Position numbers and translations under genes: made by a program. Positions 12,097 through 22,931 of a stretch of 64,000 bases of DNA are shown one piece after another (position 1 is the stretch's first letter; every line of letters begins with the position of its first letter). Source of the stretch: [Phialemoniopsis] sp. UDSM-2020 (lineage: Eukaryota; Ascomycota; Sordariomycetes; Thyridiales; Thyridiaceae); assembly GCA_018873225.1 (NCBI GenBank), contig JAEILZ010000003.1, positions 4,774,001 to 4,838,000 on the forward strand. The letters are read 5' to 3'. The notes under the pieces were generated by a model. That model saw only the letters and a program-made list of their open reading frames with translations, was not told the origin of the DNA and made no database searches.

Positions 12097-13646
12097 ATGA
12101 GTCTAAATTCCCGGAACCACGTAAAGGGAGAAGTCCACGGCTTCGTGAACCCATACACCGAGCTCAATGTCGGCCTGTGGTCGCTCTTTGCCGGTGCCAC
12201 TGTCCTCCTGGCTCTGAGGCTCTGGGTCAAGGTCACCCGCCGCCATGGGCTCTGGTACGACGACCACATACTGATCGCGTCGTGGGTTAGTGACGAACGT
12301 ACTTCCAAGATAGGTTGAGACAAGCTAACCTATCCTGACCCTGTAGGTGGTACTGCTGGTGAACAACAGCATAATCGTCCACGAATTCGCGACCGGCTAC
12401 GTCCTCAAGGACTCGACGGAGAAGTGGGACGACCGCATGCACATCCTGATCAACATATCGTCCTGCGGCACCCTGATCGGACAGTCCATCACCAAGACGG
12501 CATTTGGCGTGACGCTGCTGCGCATGACGAAGGACTGGCTGCGCTGGGTGATATGGTTCTGCATCGGCACCATGAACCTGTGGATGCTGCTGCGCATCCT
12601 CTTCCAGTGGGCCAAGGTCTGCAACGAGAAGAGCTACCAGAACTATTACCGGCTGGACTTTTGCATCGGCAAGCAGTTCCGGGATGACTTTAAGCAGGGT
12701 GGTAATAGTGAGTAGCTGATGGCCGGTGTGATAACCGGTTGGCAAGACTGAAGGTTGCTAACTTGTGGACAGTCTACAACATAATCATGGATTTTGTGTT
12801 TGCGTTCATTCCATGGCTGGTATTGAAACCTCTGGAGATGAAGAAGATGGAGAAGATCGGCCTCGGTCTGACAATGAGCCTGGGCATGATGTGAGTCCCA
12901 TGCGTCGTGTTGCCCGTCTTTATGGACAATCGACTGACTAAAAGACAATCAGAGTTGCTATTGTAGCAGCAGTGCGTGTAGCCTGGAAAGATGAAGGAAA
13001 TGGGCGTGATGAGTGGTACATGTGTAAGTGATCCCGACGTGCTCCCTGATCAACGCAAGGTCTGACCATTAAAAAAGGGCGTAATGGAGTCTCACAAGTC
13101 TGGTAAGTCTAGCTTTTGTTTACTGATGCTTTGGCATTGCAGTGAGCGAGTGTTGACAATCGTGCTAGGTACAACTCCGAGATCACCGGAACCATCATGG
13201 TCCAGTGCATCCCCGTCCTGCGCTCGCTGGCCAAGGACATCCACACATCACTAGTGTCCAAGAAGCTGTCCTCGACAATAGACGACAGCCACAAGTCCTT
13301 CCGCCTGAGCAGGGCCCGCAAGCGGGCATCGAGCGGTGCCGACGTTGCTGCGGAGAGGAAGAGCATCGACAAGGTGGAGCTGGTGCCCATCACGCGCGAG
13401 TTGTCCGTCGACACGAGCCAGGACGCGCGCCTGCCTTTGTCACTGCTGTCGCCGAGCTTCTCGGTCAACTACACGACGCAGGCGTCTCCGCGGTCAGACT
13501 CGTGGGGGCTGTCGCCGAGCGAGAGCAGGTTCAGGAAGAGCCAGGACCGGGATACGTGGTCGACGATGGCGTATGATATCGAGAGGGACGGACCCCTGTA
13601 CGGGCTGTCACCGCCTCCGCCACCGCCGCCGCCTCCCAAGCCATGA
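12097..13646 (+). CDS. Pth11-like integral membrane protein, fungal rhodopsin domain
   Basis: Six exons (12097-12285, 12347-12707, 12773-12890, 12953-13023, 13078-13102, 13169-13646) give 413 aa; the fifth exon is only 25 nt. The N-terminal 270 residues contain about seven hydrophobic helices in the arrangement of the fungal SAT4/rhodopsin domain, including RRHGLWYDDHILIASW, the loop GQSITKTAFGVTLLRMT and YNIIMDFVFAFIPW. The last 130 residues are soluble, rich in Ser and Arg, and end in a run of nine prolines (SPPPPPPPPPKP), a possible SH3 or profilin ligand. Members resemble Pth11-type receptor-like proteins, but most have no known ligand. An AATAAA lies about 105 nt after the stop. Confidence 0.85.
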
Positions 13647-14285
13647 TTTGGAGTTGAAAGGGAACGCATGTGCGCAACCATTTTTTCGTAATGTATATAT
13701 GTATTTACCACACCCGCTAGCGGGCATGTCCAAGTAGAGAACTTACAAGGAAATAAAAATCACGACATCCTTCATGTGTTGAGTCTGTTTGAATGAAATG
13801 GCTGTTGTGTCGAGGAGCAGCACCAGTGAAGCAACAGTTGAACAGGACGGAGTAGTAGTCGTGTAGTCACTTCATCACACAATTTACTACACAAAATGTT
13901 CAAGGAAAGATATTTGTATTTTTGTGTGTACCTATTTTCTTCTACAGCCAGTTTATCACATCCAAATTATCTAGAGCAACATCCCATGTAGTAGTAGTAT
14001 CTCGATCCGAGCCACTAAGTTAAGGCGGCCGGAGGGAAAAAAGTAAAAACCAGAAAAAGTATGTCTGAAGGAAGGAATACAGAAGTGAAGGGTTTTTGCT
14101 TGCTTTGCTTTGCTTGCTCATCATGTGTACATACAAGAAAGGAGTGTCAAGAAGGTTAAATAACGGGAGGAGGGGGGTGACATGTGATGTAGTAGCCCCC
14201 CTGTTAGGTAAAACAATCTATTCCATCATCATAAACAACAAGTGATCTCACACTTGGGGAGTCATACGAGCCTCAAGCTCAAAGC
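13647..14285. other. Convergent intergenic region, nothing recognised
   Basis: It separates two converging genes and probably holds both 3' UTRs. Apart from the AATAAA listed, I see only short A/T- and G-rich patches. Confidence 0.6.
13752..13757 (+). terminator. AATAAA polyadenylation-like signal
   Basis: A perfect AATAAA lies 106 nt downstream of the stop codon of the rhodopsin-domain gene, on its strand and at a usual 3' UTR distance. Fungal poly(A) signals are loose, so this is only a candidate. Confidence 0.35.
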
Positions 14286-16621
14286 TTAGGCCCGGACGGG
14301 GGCAGCCCGGCGATACTGGCCGCCGTAGCCGTAGCCGCCTCCGTAGCCGTAGCCCCAGCGGCGCGACGAGGTCGTGCTGCTGCTGGTGCTAGGGGTGCTG
14401 ACGGGGTAGCCCGGGCTGGTGGTTGTGGCCGGCGGGGTGGTGGCCGGGTAGCTCTCGCTGCTGCTGCTGGGGACCGTCACGGGCAGCTTGGACGACGTCT
14501 CGAAGGTGGTGGCGGGCGTCTTGGTGCTCTTGCTGCGCTGGCTGTAGGAGTAGCCGCCGCCGTAGCCGCCCGGGGTGGAGGTGGTCTCCGGGGGAGTGGG
14601 CGTGGTAGTCGGGTAGACGTCAGTCGTCTCGGTAGAGGGGGTAGTCTCCGGCGGGGTGGGCGTGGTGGTCGGGTAGACGTCGGTGGTCTCCGTGGAGGTC
14701 TCGGGGACGGGGTAGGTGCTTGTCTCAGGCACGACGACGGTGGTCTCGGTGCCAGGGAGAGTGTAGGTGGTCTCCGGATAGGTAGTGGGGGATGGCGTGG
14801 TTGTGTCCGGCAGAGTGTAGGTGGTCTCAGGGTAAGTAGTGGGAGACGGGGTAGTCGTATCGGGGAGAGTGTAAGTGCTCTCCGGGTAGGTGCTCGTCTC
14901 AGGCACGATCACGGTGGTCTCGGTGCCGGGAAGAGTATAAGTCGTCTCCGGGTAGGTGGTTGGGGACGGGATGGTTGTCGTGTCCGGCAGAGTATAAGTC
15001 GTCTCGGGGTAGGTAGTGGGCGATGGGACGTCCGTGGTCGACTCGGTCTCAGTCTCGGGCACGCTGTAGCTGGTGGTTGGCGTCAGGCTGGGGCCGGTGA
15101 TGGGACCGTTGCTGGTGATTGTGGTGCCAGGGGGCGACGACACGGGATACGTCTCAATGGTCGAGGTGATGGTGGTCCGGGTAGTCGAGGGCGAGGTCCT
15201 CACGCTGCGGGTGCAGGTGTAGCCGCGGCACTCGCTGCTGCTCGGGGTGCTTTGAGGGATGGTCGAGTAGATGCTCGTGTCAGGAGTGGTCTCAGTGCTG
15301 GGCGTGGTCTCCGGGACGCTGGTTGAGTATTCAGTACCAGGAGTGGTCTCGGGAACGCTGGTGGGAGCAGTGGAGTAGATCGTCGTGCCGGGAGTGGTCT
15401 CGGGGACACTTGTTGAGTACTCAGTTCCCGGGGTCGTCTCCGGGACGCTAGTAGAATACTCCGTGCCGGGAGTGGTCTCCGGAACGCTGGAAGATGGGAC
15501 GGTGGCAGGAAGCGTCGAGGTCACGTAGGTGCCAGGAGTGGTCTCCGGAACACTTGTCGAGTACTCAGTTCCAGGAGTAGTCTCGGGGATAGACGTCGAG
15601 TACTCAGTTCCCGGGGTCGTCTCTGGGACGCTAGTAGAATACTCCGTGCCAGGAGTGGTCTCCAGAACGCTGGAAGATGGGACAGTGGCAGGAAGCGTCG
15701 AGGTCACGTAGGTGCCAGGAGTGGTCTCCGGAACACTTGTCGAGTACTCAGTTCCAGGAGTAGTCTCGGGGATAGACGTCGAGTACTCAGTTCCCGGGGT
15801 CGTCTCCGGGACGCTAGTAGAATACTCCGTGCCGGGAGTGGTCTCCGGAACGCTGGAAGATGGGACGGTGGCAGGAAGCGTCGAGGTCACGTAGGTGCCA
15901 GGAGTGGAAGACTCCGGCTGGGTTGGGTAGCCGCTGCTGGGCTGCGAGACGGGGCCAGTCGACTCAATGGTGGTTCCGGGGTAGGTAGTGGTCTCTGCAG
16001 TCTCTTTGTAAGCCTGTGAACATAACAAGAGGGAAAAGAACCAGCTCGAGTCACATGTTGACCAGAGTACCTGGATTACAAAAGATACATACCAGTTGAA
16101 GATGAGGTGATGGTCAGGGTTGACTTGCTGGTCGACTTGCTGTGGCTGTGGGTGCGAGTCGTCTTGAGAGAGTGGCTGCGAGAAGACTTGCTGCTGCTGC
16201 TGGAGGAAGAAGAGGGGACAGTGGCAGGAAGGGTGGAAGTCTCGTAAGAGCTGGAAGGTACTGAGACAGGCGAAGTGGAGTAGATGGTGGTGCCCGGAGG
16301 AGACGAGGTGTCGGATGTCGAGAACGGCGGGTACGTCGTGACGGCGGTGGTGGGCGGCGACAGAGTAGTGTACGGGGTGCAGTCCGCAGTGACGGTCGTA
16401 GTGAAGGGCGTGTACGAGGCATAGCAGTGGTCACCGCAAGCCGACTCGGTCACAGTGACGGTGACGGTCTTGTAGGTCCGCTTGTCAAGCTGCGGAGCAG
16501 CGTTGGCAAGTGCCGAGCTGGATGAGAATGTTAGCCAGCGTACCACCAAGTGAAAAAAAGGGTTGGGCAGGGCTACTTACCCCAAGCTCAGCAGAGCAAA
16601 GCGAGAGATGCTGCCGTGCAT
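14286..16621 (-). CDS. Secreted Thr/Pro/Ser-rich tandem-repeat protein, cell-wall type
   Basis: Three exons (16621-16581, 16517-16093, 15994-14286) give 724 aa. A short signal peptide (MHGSISRFALLSLGSALANA) is followed by APQLDKR, a Kex2-like dibasic site. A small domain with Cys residues (TESACGDHCYASYTPF, then TADC) comes next. The rest is low complexity: a 13-residue unit PETTPGTEYSTSV in many copies, then TYPETTYTLPDTTTP blocks, and a final GYGYGGGYGYGGQYRRAAPV tail. Dense Thr/Ser predicts heavy O-mannosylation. The C-terminus is basic and lacks a hydrophobic GPI signal, so attachment to the wall, if any, is not by a standard GPI anchor. The second acceptor was chosen by phase and by a CTTAC branch site just upstream. 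The function is unknown; adhesin-like or structural wall protein is the best guess. Confidence 0.75.
15415..15894 (-). repeat. Tandem 183-bp minisatellite inside the wall-protein gene
   Basis: Two adjacent 183-bp copies (15529-15711 and 15712-15894) differ at only four positions. A third, partial copy (15415-15528) is identical over 114 bp to the end of the second (15781-15894). Each unit encodes 61 residues, made of three PETTPGTEYSTS-type units plus a TYVTSTLPATVPSSS spacer. It is in frame throughout, so copy-number changes would keep the protein open. Confidence 0.9.
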
Positions 16622-19249
16622 GATGGCGGCTGTGGTCCCGTATGTGGTCTTGAATCTCTGGATACGGATGTAAACGAATGTTAGTATCTCGAGGGTGCTC
16701 AAGAAGAAGCTTGTGCGAGTGAAGAGGAGGTTCTTCTTTCTTGTCTTCGAAGAGAACGAAGAGCCATCTTTATATCCATCCAGAAACTGTCGAACGGCTT
16801 GTATTGCCAAGGCATCCTCGCAGCAGACACGACATCCACAGCTGCTGTCCTCCCTATTTTCGGCCATGCAGGTCGACTGTCTGTCTACCTGTTGTCGTCA
16901 GGAGCAGACCCGCCCGTCTGCAGTGTGCCTGGTTGTGCAAGGCAAGCAAAAAGATTATCCACCGTCGATCTGGGCCGGCAGTGGTGCGCCCTCCCGCGCT
17001 GGCTCGTCCCCCCCGGCACCCGGTGTCGGGAGGAAACGCCACAGGAGCTTCAGGTTGAGTGTTTTGCCATGGTGCGAGAGTATCGCGAATTCCTTCCCGC
17101 TCCGCATCTGCCCAGCCTCACCCACCAAACCCCTGCACGAAAACCTGGGACTACGATCGTCCCTTGTTGGGCGTTGCAAACGGCGCCGATGGTAATCTCT
17201 CGGCCAGCCAGCCAGCCACCGGGGCTGATCTGCACGTTTACCCACATGAGTACCAGCCTAAGGGCTGCATTAGACCCTCGTATGCAAAAAAGAATGAATT
17301 CACTCTGTGTATGGCGTCATTCACACCTATGTGCAGTGCTCCAGTCTCACAATGCAGCAATGGCCAGATGCGAAAGGCGAGCATACTGCAAACATGGCGA
17401 GCGACCGGATCCCGTCGTCTAATCCCTGGCCGTGGAACACAAACACGGCATCGAGTAGGACGGCGGACGCGCAATGCCAGAGCTCTTCCAGCTCTTGGAT
17501 CGGAAGGATTGCGATTGTGCAAGGGCCAGGGGCGGTGGCCTGCTGAACCTGCAACGTGCTGCAAAGAATGCATTAGGGCTGGAGATTTACGAGGATTGGC
17601 AGCGCAGATCTGGGTATTTCTTATGATGCTTGGTTTTTGACAACACATCCCAGGTGCGGCTCGTGTGGAGGTCCCTGACCGCCATTGCCGAAACGTTGCT
17701 TTTTCGTGCGGGAGAGCGGGCTTGGGGCCAATTGACAGGTCTTTCTGTTGAGTTCTCGCGCGCCGGTAAACGAGGAAAACACGCCTTTGGCTGGCCCGTA
17801 CGACGACGGGTCAAGGCGTAATTCGAGGGGGGGGATGGGGACAATCAAGTTCAAGGGTGGCTATGTTAGGATCGTCGGAGAATCGGGAGAGGGATTGCAT
17901 GCTGAAAGGCTACTTGTTCCTGCAGCAGAAAACATGCGGCGTTCCGTAGCTGGGGATACACAACGGGACGCCATCGAGAGCAAATACGGGAGGACGGCCT
18001 GAGCTTTTGCTTAGCTCTGTATTACGCCGGTGGTACTGATTCAGCTCCCAACGTATGACAAGCTGGCCTGGAAGAAGCAAGCCTGCTCGCTGCAAGCTTT
18101 GACTGCATTGCCCATCTCGCAGGGACGTTGACAGTCCAGCCTGAGGGGGCTGGCCTATTTCGGATGAGTGGCAAGGCGCGTTTATTAATTGTCCCGGATG
18201 CATGTTTGAAACTGGACGTGGTCCGTGTCTATGATTGCTTTTGTGCCACGGCAGCATATGAGGGGGAAACAAGGAACAAAGCATCATTGACGAAGCACGG
18301 CTCGGTCGAAGACATGAAGCTCAAAATCCCGTCATGGAAAAATCATGGAAGAACATCCCGCTTGTCTATGGGCCTAGACTCCTCCTTGAGGTTGAGCCGG
18401 AACACGGCTCAAGGTGTGTCGGCCATGTGCTTGAGAGGCAGGCCCGAACCTTGTTGCTCTCCAACGAAATTATAGCACGTTGAAGATGTCTCGTATCTAA
18501 GACCCAGCTGGAGAGACCCTAATTTGAGCGTGTGACGAGGAGCACCGGTAATTGCCAGTTCGAGGACAGATCAAACCCATCTTTGTCAACCTGTGCTACA
18601 TGGGTCGGACGGAAACGGACTCGTTCAACCTGAGGCCAAAGCTTGCTCGATGTGGTATGATATGTAATCTGCGGCCAAGAAGTGACGGTATCACAGACAT
18701 CGCTGCTTGGAAAGATTGCAAAGTACAGTCGGGGTAGTCAGATGCGGAGCGGAGTACTTTCAGATTTTGGAGAAGCTCCAAGAGCGAGTAGCTGGACACT
18801 TGTCTTGAATCCAACGGTTCTCCATTTCAGCCTTTACGACGAGGCAAAGGTGAAGTTCGCACCGGACTTGTCTCCTATAGTTCTTACAAATTCTATCAGT
18901 AATTGCAAGACGCCCAGCAAACGTTTCAGCTTCCCCCAGCCTTGCTTCTTCTCGTCAAATCCATCCATAGCTGTGTCGGCTATGGTTGTGAGATCTACAG
19001 TCACCTACCCGAAGCAGATTTCGGAAGCTTTCTTGCTTGATCGACACGTCCTGTGCATCTGCATCGGCTATCCTGATGTGAAAATCCCTCATATACATGC
19101 TCATTCTGCGAGGAGGTACGTACTTTGCACAAATCTCATCACTTCCTTGCGTGTTGCGTCTGAAGCACTTGGGTAGTATGTGCCAGAGAACAACGCAGCT
19201 AACCAGTCCAGTCTTACAGGACAGAACAGCCATTGTAGCTAAGTGGCTA
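16622..19249. other. 2.6-kb gene-free region
   Basis: Apart from the promoter of the repeat-protein gene near its left end, I recognise no gene. Open frames are numerous but overlap on both strands and show no domain or plausible splice structure. Base composition looks ordinary, with no obvious AT-rich repeat-induced mutation. A non-coding RNA or an unrecognised small gene is possible. Confidence 0.5.
16768..16774 (-). promoter_or_regulatory. TATA box of the repeat-protein gene
   Basis: On the minus strand the sequence reads ATATAAAG, about 147 bp upstream of the start codon at 16621. A good TATA box at this distance fits a strongly or conditionally expressed secreted protein. Confidence 0.45.
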
Positions 19250-20383
19250 CTACTTCTCGGTCCTCCCGCGCCCAAAGAAACCCTTCACACGGCTCTGAAG
19301 CGTCTCCTTTCTCTTCAGGTTTAGTCGTGCGATCAGTTCATTGCATGCTTCTATATCGAGCGCATTGGGATATATGACCGACATCTGCGCGCGCTTGCAC
19401 AACTCGAGCAATGCCTGCCGCCCTCCGTCGACGTACGTGCTCGCGCCCAGATCGAGCAGCCTCAAAGCCGCCTCGAATCTGGCACCCTCAATAAAAGTAG
19501 CTAGCAGAGACTTTCTGAACTGGCTGCCCACCACCATATTGACATCTGCGCCTAGATTGCGTAGTCCATCCATGCACTCGAGATCAGACTTGCATTCGGC
19601 GGCGTAGAGCATGGGCGGGAACCCATCCGCATCAGGCTGATCGACGTGTACGTGTCCGCCCTCGACGATGTCCTTCACAATTAGGTACTCCCCGTGCACC
19701 GCAGCGAGGTGCAGCGCCGTGACGCCGCAGGGCTCGTCGCGCCGGAGCAGCATGATGTCGGGTTTGGCGCCCCGGTCCAGCAGCAGCTTCGCCGCCTTCT
19801 CCTTCGCGCCAATGATGGCCACATGCAAGGGGCCCAAGGCGACGCAGCCCTCGCTCTGGGCATTGGCGCGGTCCCGCGCGTCGTGGAAGCAGCTCAGGCC
19901 GAACCCAATGCCCATGGACGGCGCGTCGATGTCGCATCCGTGGTCCAGCAGGAAGTTGATCGTCTCTAGGTGCCCGGAGTGCGCGGCGCGGTGCAGCGGT
20001 GTGCAGAAGCGCGGGTGGAGCTGTCGGTCCCTGGCGCTGAAGGGCTCTGGGAAGTACTTCGCACTCTTACGATCGAACTTACGCTCGCGATTGACAGAGT
20101 AGACGTTGAGCGGACCCTTCGGGTTGCCCTCGGCATCGCGGATGGAGAGCCATCGCTTGAGTGTCCCTGGGCGACAATTCGAGGCCGCCCAAAAGACGAC
20201 ATCGTAGTTTTGTTGAGATATCTCATTCCCATACAAGAGACCCCCAACGACCTCATTCATGTATCGATTTGTCCGCGATAGCGCCGAGACATCGCGCAGG
20301 TGCGGACAGCACCGTACAATATGCGAAAGTAATTCAAACGGTAGTCGGCAGATGGGTGGGTCTAACGACTCATCGGTATGCAT
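19250..20383 (-). CDS. F-box and ankyrin-repeat protein
   Basis: A single exon of 377 aa. The N-terminal ICRLPFELLSHIVRCCPH followed by LRDVSALSRTNRYMNEVV fits an F-box-like domain, which recruits substrates to SCF ubiquitin ligases. Ankyrin repeats follow, such as TPLHRAAHSGHLETINFLLD, LGPLHVAIIGAKEKAAKLLL and TALHLAAVHGEYLIVKDIV. A frame open upstream to 20500 would add 39 residues of non-domain sequence; I took the ATG at 20383 because the F-box then starts near residue 10, as in relatives. The C-terminus is basic (LNLKRKETLQSRVKGFFGR). Such proteins form large families in filamentous ascomycetes and individual targets are unknown. Confidence 0.8.
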   Translation of the reverse strand: MHTDESLDPPICRLPFELLSHIVRCCPHLRDVSALSRTNRYMNEVVGGLLYGNEISQQNYDVVFWAASNCRPGTLKRWLSIRDAEGNPKGPLNVYSVNRERKFDRKSAKYFPEPFSARDRQLHPRFCTPLHRAAHSGHLETINFLLDHGCDIDAPSMGIGFGLSCFHDARDRANAQSEGCVALGPLHVAIIGAKEKAAKLLLDRGAKPDIMLLRRDEPCGVTALHLAAVHGEYLIVKDIVEGGHVHVDQPDADGFPPMLYAAECKSDLECMDGLRNLGADVNMVVGSQFRKSLLATFIEGARFEAALRLLDLGASTYVDGGRQALLELCKRAQMSVIYPNALDIEACNELIARLNLKRKETLQSRVKGFFGRGRTEK

Positions 20384-20730
20384 AGTTGTGGTATGCCATG
20401 AACAAGGCTGAGTGAAAGTTGTAACCAGATGAACTGCTGACTTGATTTTAGGCAGCTGTTTCAAGTTCTGTAGTGGGATGACGAGATCACGTGCAACCAT
20501 GCAGCTCCCAGGTGAAGACTCTGAGGGAGAGCTATTACCGAGGAAAGGTCCAAAGCATTATGTGTAGCATTTGCCAATCTTGCTAAGCAATCTGAAGGAA
20601 CACCATAACATGTATTGAGAATTACTGGATAGAGGTAGAGATAGCATGCCCCATCGAAGCTCGGACAGAACTATCCGCATACACCCTCTGTGTCTCCCTC
20701 CATGAGATTGACATCTCAATTGGTCATGTT
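20384..20730. other. Short intergenic region
   Basis: Both flanking genes are on the minus strand. This stretch holds the 3' UTR of the oxygenase and the promoter of the F-box gene. No motif stands out. Confidence 0.5.
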
Positions 20731-22252
20731 TCAAATTTGGCGGTAGACCTTGACTCCGCCGACAATGTGCTCTCTGTGCGGCACACCGTTGATCTCTACG
20801 AACTTGGATGTTGGTTCTTGAGCATTCTTGTTGCGTAGTGTCTTCCACTCTCCAAATTTGGGGATCTGGGACAAGGCATAACGTCAGCTCACTTGATTCC
20901 TGCCTCCAACATTTTGGATACGTACCTTTTCACCGCATTCCATCGCTTTACAGAACGCACCGTAAACCTCGGAATCTCGTTGTACACCGAGTTGCTCGAC
21001 AAGTGGAGCCTCTACAGCATAGTTTAGCAAATAGAAAAACTTGGAAAGTGTTATGACAAGACGTTGGCAGCATACCTTGAAGGGGTTCGAGAATAAGTTC
21101 CTGGTCGGCGTGATTGAATGAGCAGACCGAAACACGCTCATACTCTTGCTGATCAGCCGGAGGCTTGCATACTAGAGTGAGAGAGTATTCGGATCAGCCA
21201 ATGTCAGACAGCACACAAGCCCGAATATTGTTATGAACTTACCTCGGTGCCTCGTGGCTTTCAGGATTCCACCCGAGAGGATCTCCATGACGTCCCCCAA
21301 GTTGCATACAAGTGCGCCCTTCCGGTACGGTACCCAACGCCACTTCTGATCCTTGCCCAATATCTGAAGACAGCTGACCGGCTGACTAGGAAGGAATGTC
21401 GTGGCGCCGTGGTCCGTGTGGTTCGGCAAGATGTTATCAGTTGTGGCCCTGTCGGCTTCCTGCAGCGGATGGTACACCTGGAAGCGGCAGTAGGATGAGT
21501 GAGGGAGGACCGAGTTTTTGCCCGGAACTTTCTCCCATAAGGCTTGGTCGGGCAGGCCAAGGATACGTGAGAGGAGGAGGAATAGTCGGCGGCCTACGTG
21601 GTTGTGCATATGCTAACAACCGTGTGTCAGTAGAATTTTCATATTGACTCTTCCGGCGTCTCCTACTTACATCGGCGTATGCCAGGATCTCATCGGCATA
21701 TGGCCTGATCCTCGGTGGAAGGCGGTTCCTCTCCCAGCAGGCGCCATAAAAGTTGTATGCCTCAATGTGATCATAGTCTTCACGGCCTTTCTGCATGGAT
21801 GTAAGCGTACGGCCTTCGTCTGGAGGTTCCAGACCTGGGCTCGAGACTCTTCTCCTTACCTCTCCCCAGCCTCTCGGCGGCTTGTAACCCATCCAGTCTC
21901 CGTTCTCACGGTCCCACTCGTACTCCTTCTTATCCTCGTCGCTCATGGCATCTCCGTTGCAGATCCAGTTGGCCAGGTCAAATACGCGCTGCATCGTATC
22001 GTCGTCGACGCCGTGATTGATGATCAGTAGGAACCCTTCGTTGGTGAGTGCATCCTTGCACGTCTGTTCAACCTGTTTCTGTTGCTCAGGTGTGCCGTCT
22101 AAAAGCGCGAGGTCGAGCACACGCAAGTCCTGCCATTCGAGGTCCTCCTTGGTTACTGGCGGGGCCTCCCATTTCGGGATGGGACCCTTGCCCGCGGTGT
22201 TAAGCCTGAGCTTGGGCAGAGGGGGGACGGTGTTGGTAATGATGACAGCCAT
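20731..22252 (-). CDS. 2-oxoglutarate/Fe(II)-dependent oxygenase, isopenicillin-N-synthase type
   Basis: Six exons (22252-21860, 21790-21671, 21612-21243, 21171-21076, 21011-20926, 20865-20731) give 399 aa with all phases matching. The N-terminal DIOX_N-like part has NEGFLLIINHGVDDDTMQRVFDL. The catalytic half shows the iron-binding His-X-Asp in PNHTDHGATT, the distal His in ILKATRHR, and the 2-oxoglutarate-binding Arg-X-Ser in YERVSVCSFN. Members hydroxylate or desaturate small molecules, often in secondary metabolism. It is divergent from the MFS gene at 22932, and the shared promoter holds three copies of CGTAGCC. The gene looks intact, unlike its neighbours; substrate unknown. Confidence 0.9.
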
Positions 22253-22931
22253 ATTGCTTGATCTACTGCGGACACTGTACGCAGAGTCTCATGCTATGTT
22301 GCGGAAGCTAGGTCGCGGCCGGGCTCGATGGTCAGCTCCGGACTAAGATATACACCATGATATGAATGATCATCCCCGATCATCGGCCCCTCGTCGTGCG
22401 AACCTCCTCATCGACACCCACGGTCGTGGTCGCGAGGAGGACTCTGGCTGGCCAATCGTGAGCGTGACATTCTGCCGATCAGCGCATTCTGACAAGCGAT
22501 TCGCTCGCATTCCGCAGGATGGTTAACTTGGCTACCCTGCTGACCGTGCAATGACCTGCCATAGGCTACGGCCCAGTTTCTCGAGCGCCTTGTTCTCTTA
22601 GCGTAGCCGAGGACGCGCGGGGCCCCGTACTCCTCTGACATCAAAACGTTCCTAGCGTAGCCGACCACAACCTGGGGGTGGACAAGACAAACCGGGGTGC
22701 CGGGGTAGAAGCCAGGGGTACATATGCACAAAATCTCGAGATTGACATGTCGGCTCCGCTAACTTGGACGTCGGGTACGCGAATGGTCAGCCGTGGCAAT
22801 GAGTCCACGTGCATCCCCGGATGGAGGAAACACCACCAGGGATATAACTTCACGCGGCGCCCAGATCTGAAGGTGTTCTCCTCTCGTGCCTCTTGTCATT
22901 GCTACTCTCTGGCTACACAGCGGCTTTCAAC
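22253..22931. other. Shared promoter of oxygenase and MFS transporter
   Basis: A 679-bp divergent interval. It contains the CGTAGCC motifs listed separately; no other feature was recognised. Confidence 0.55.
22564..22664. promoter_or_regulatory. Three CGTAGCC motifs in a bidirectional promoter
   Basis: The 12-mer TAGCGTAGCCGA occurs twice on the plus strand (22599-22610 and 22653-22664), and its core CGTAGCC appears once on the minus strand (22564-22570). Three copies of a 7-mer core in 101 bp between two divergent genes suggest a binding site for a regulator, possibly the Zn2Cys6 protein at 27.5-29.3 kb. The link is inference. Confidence 0.4.

Noticed and set aside
15529..15894. Two 60-codon plus-strand frames in tandem
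   Set aside because: Antisense of the 183-bp repeat; they are open only because the repeat is stop-free in that frame.
16799..17422. 207-codon plus-strand frame
   Set aside because: It overlaps equally open frames on both strands and has no domain or codon preference.
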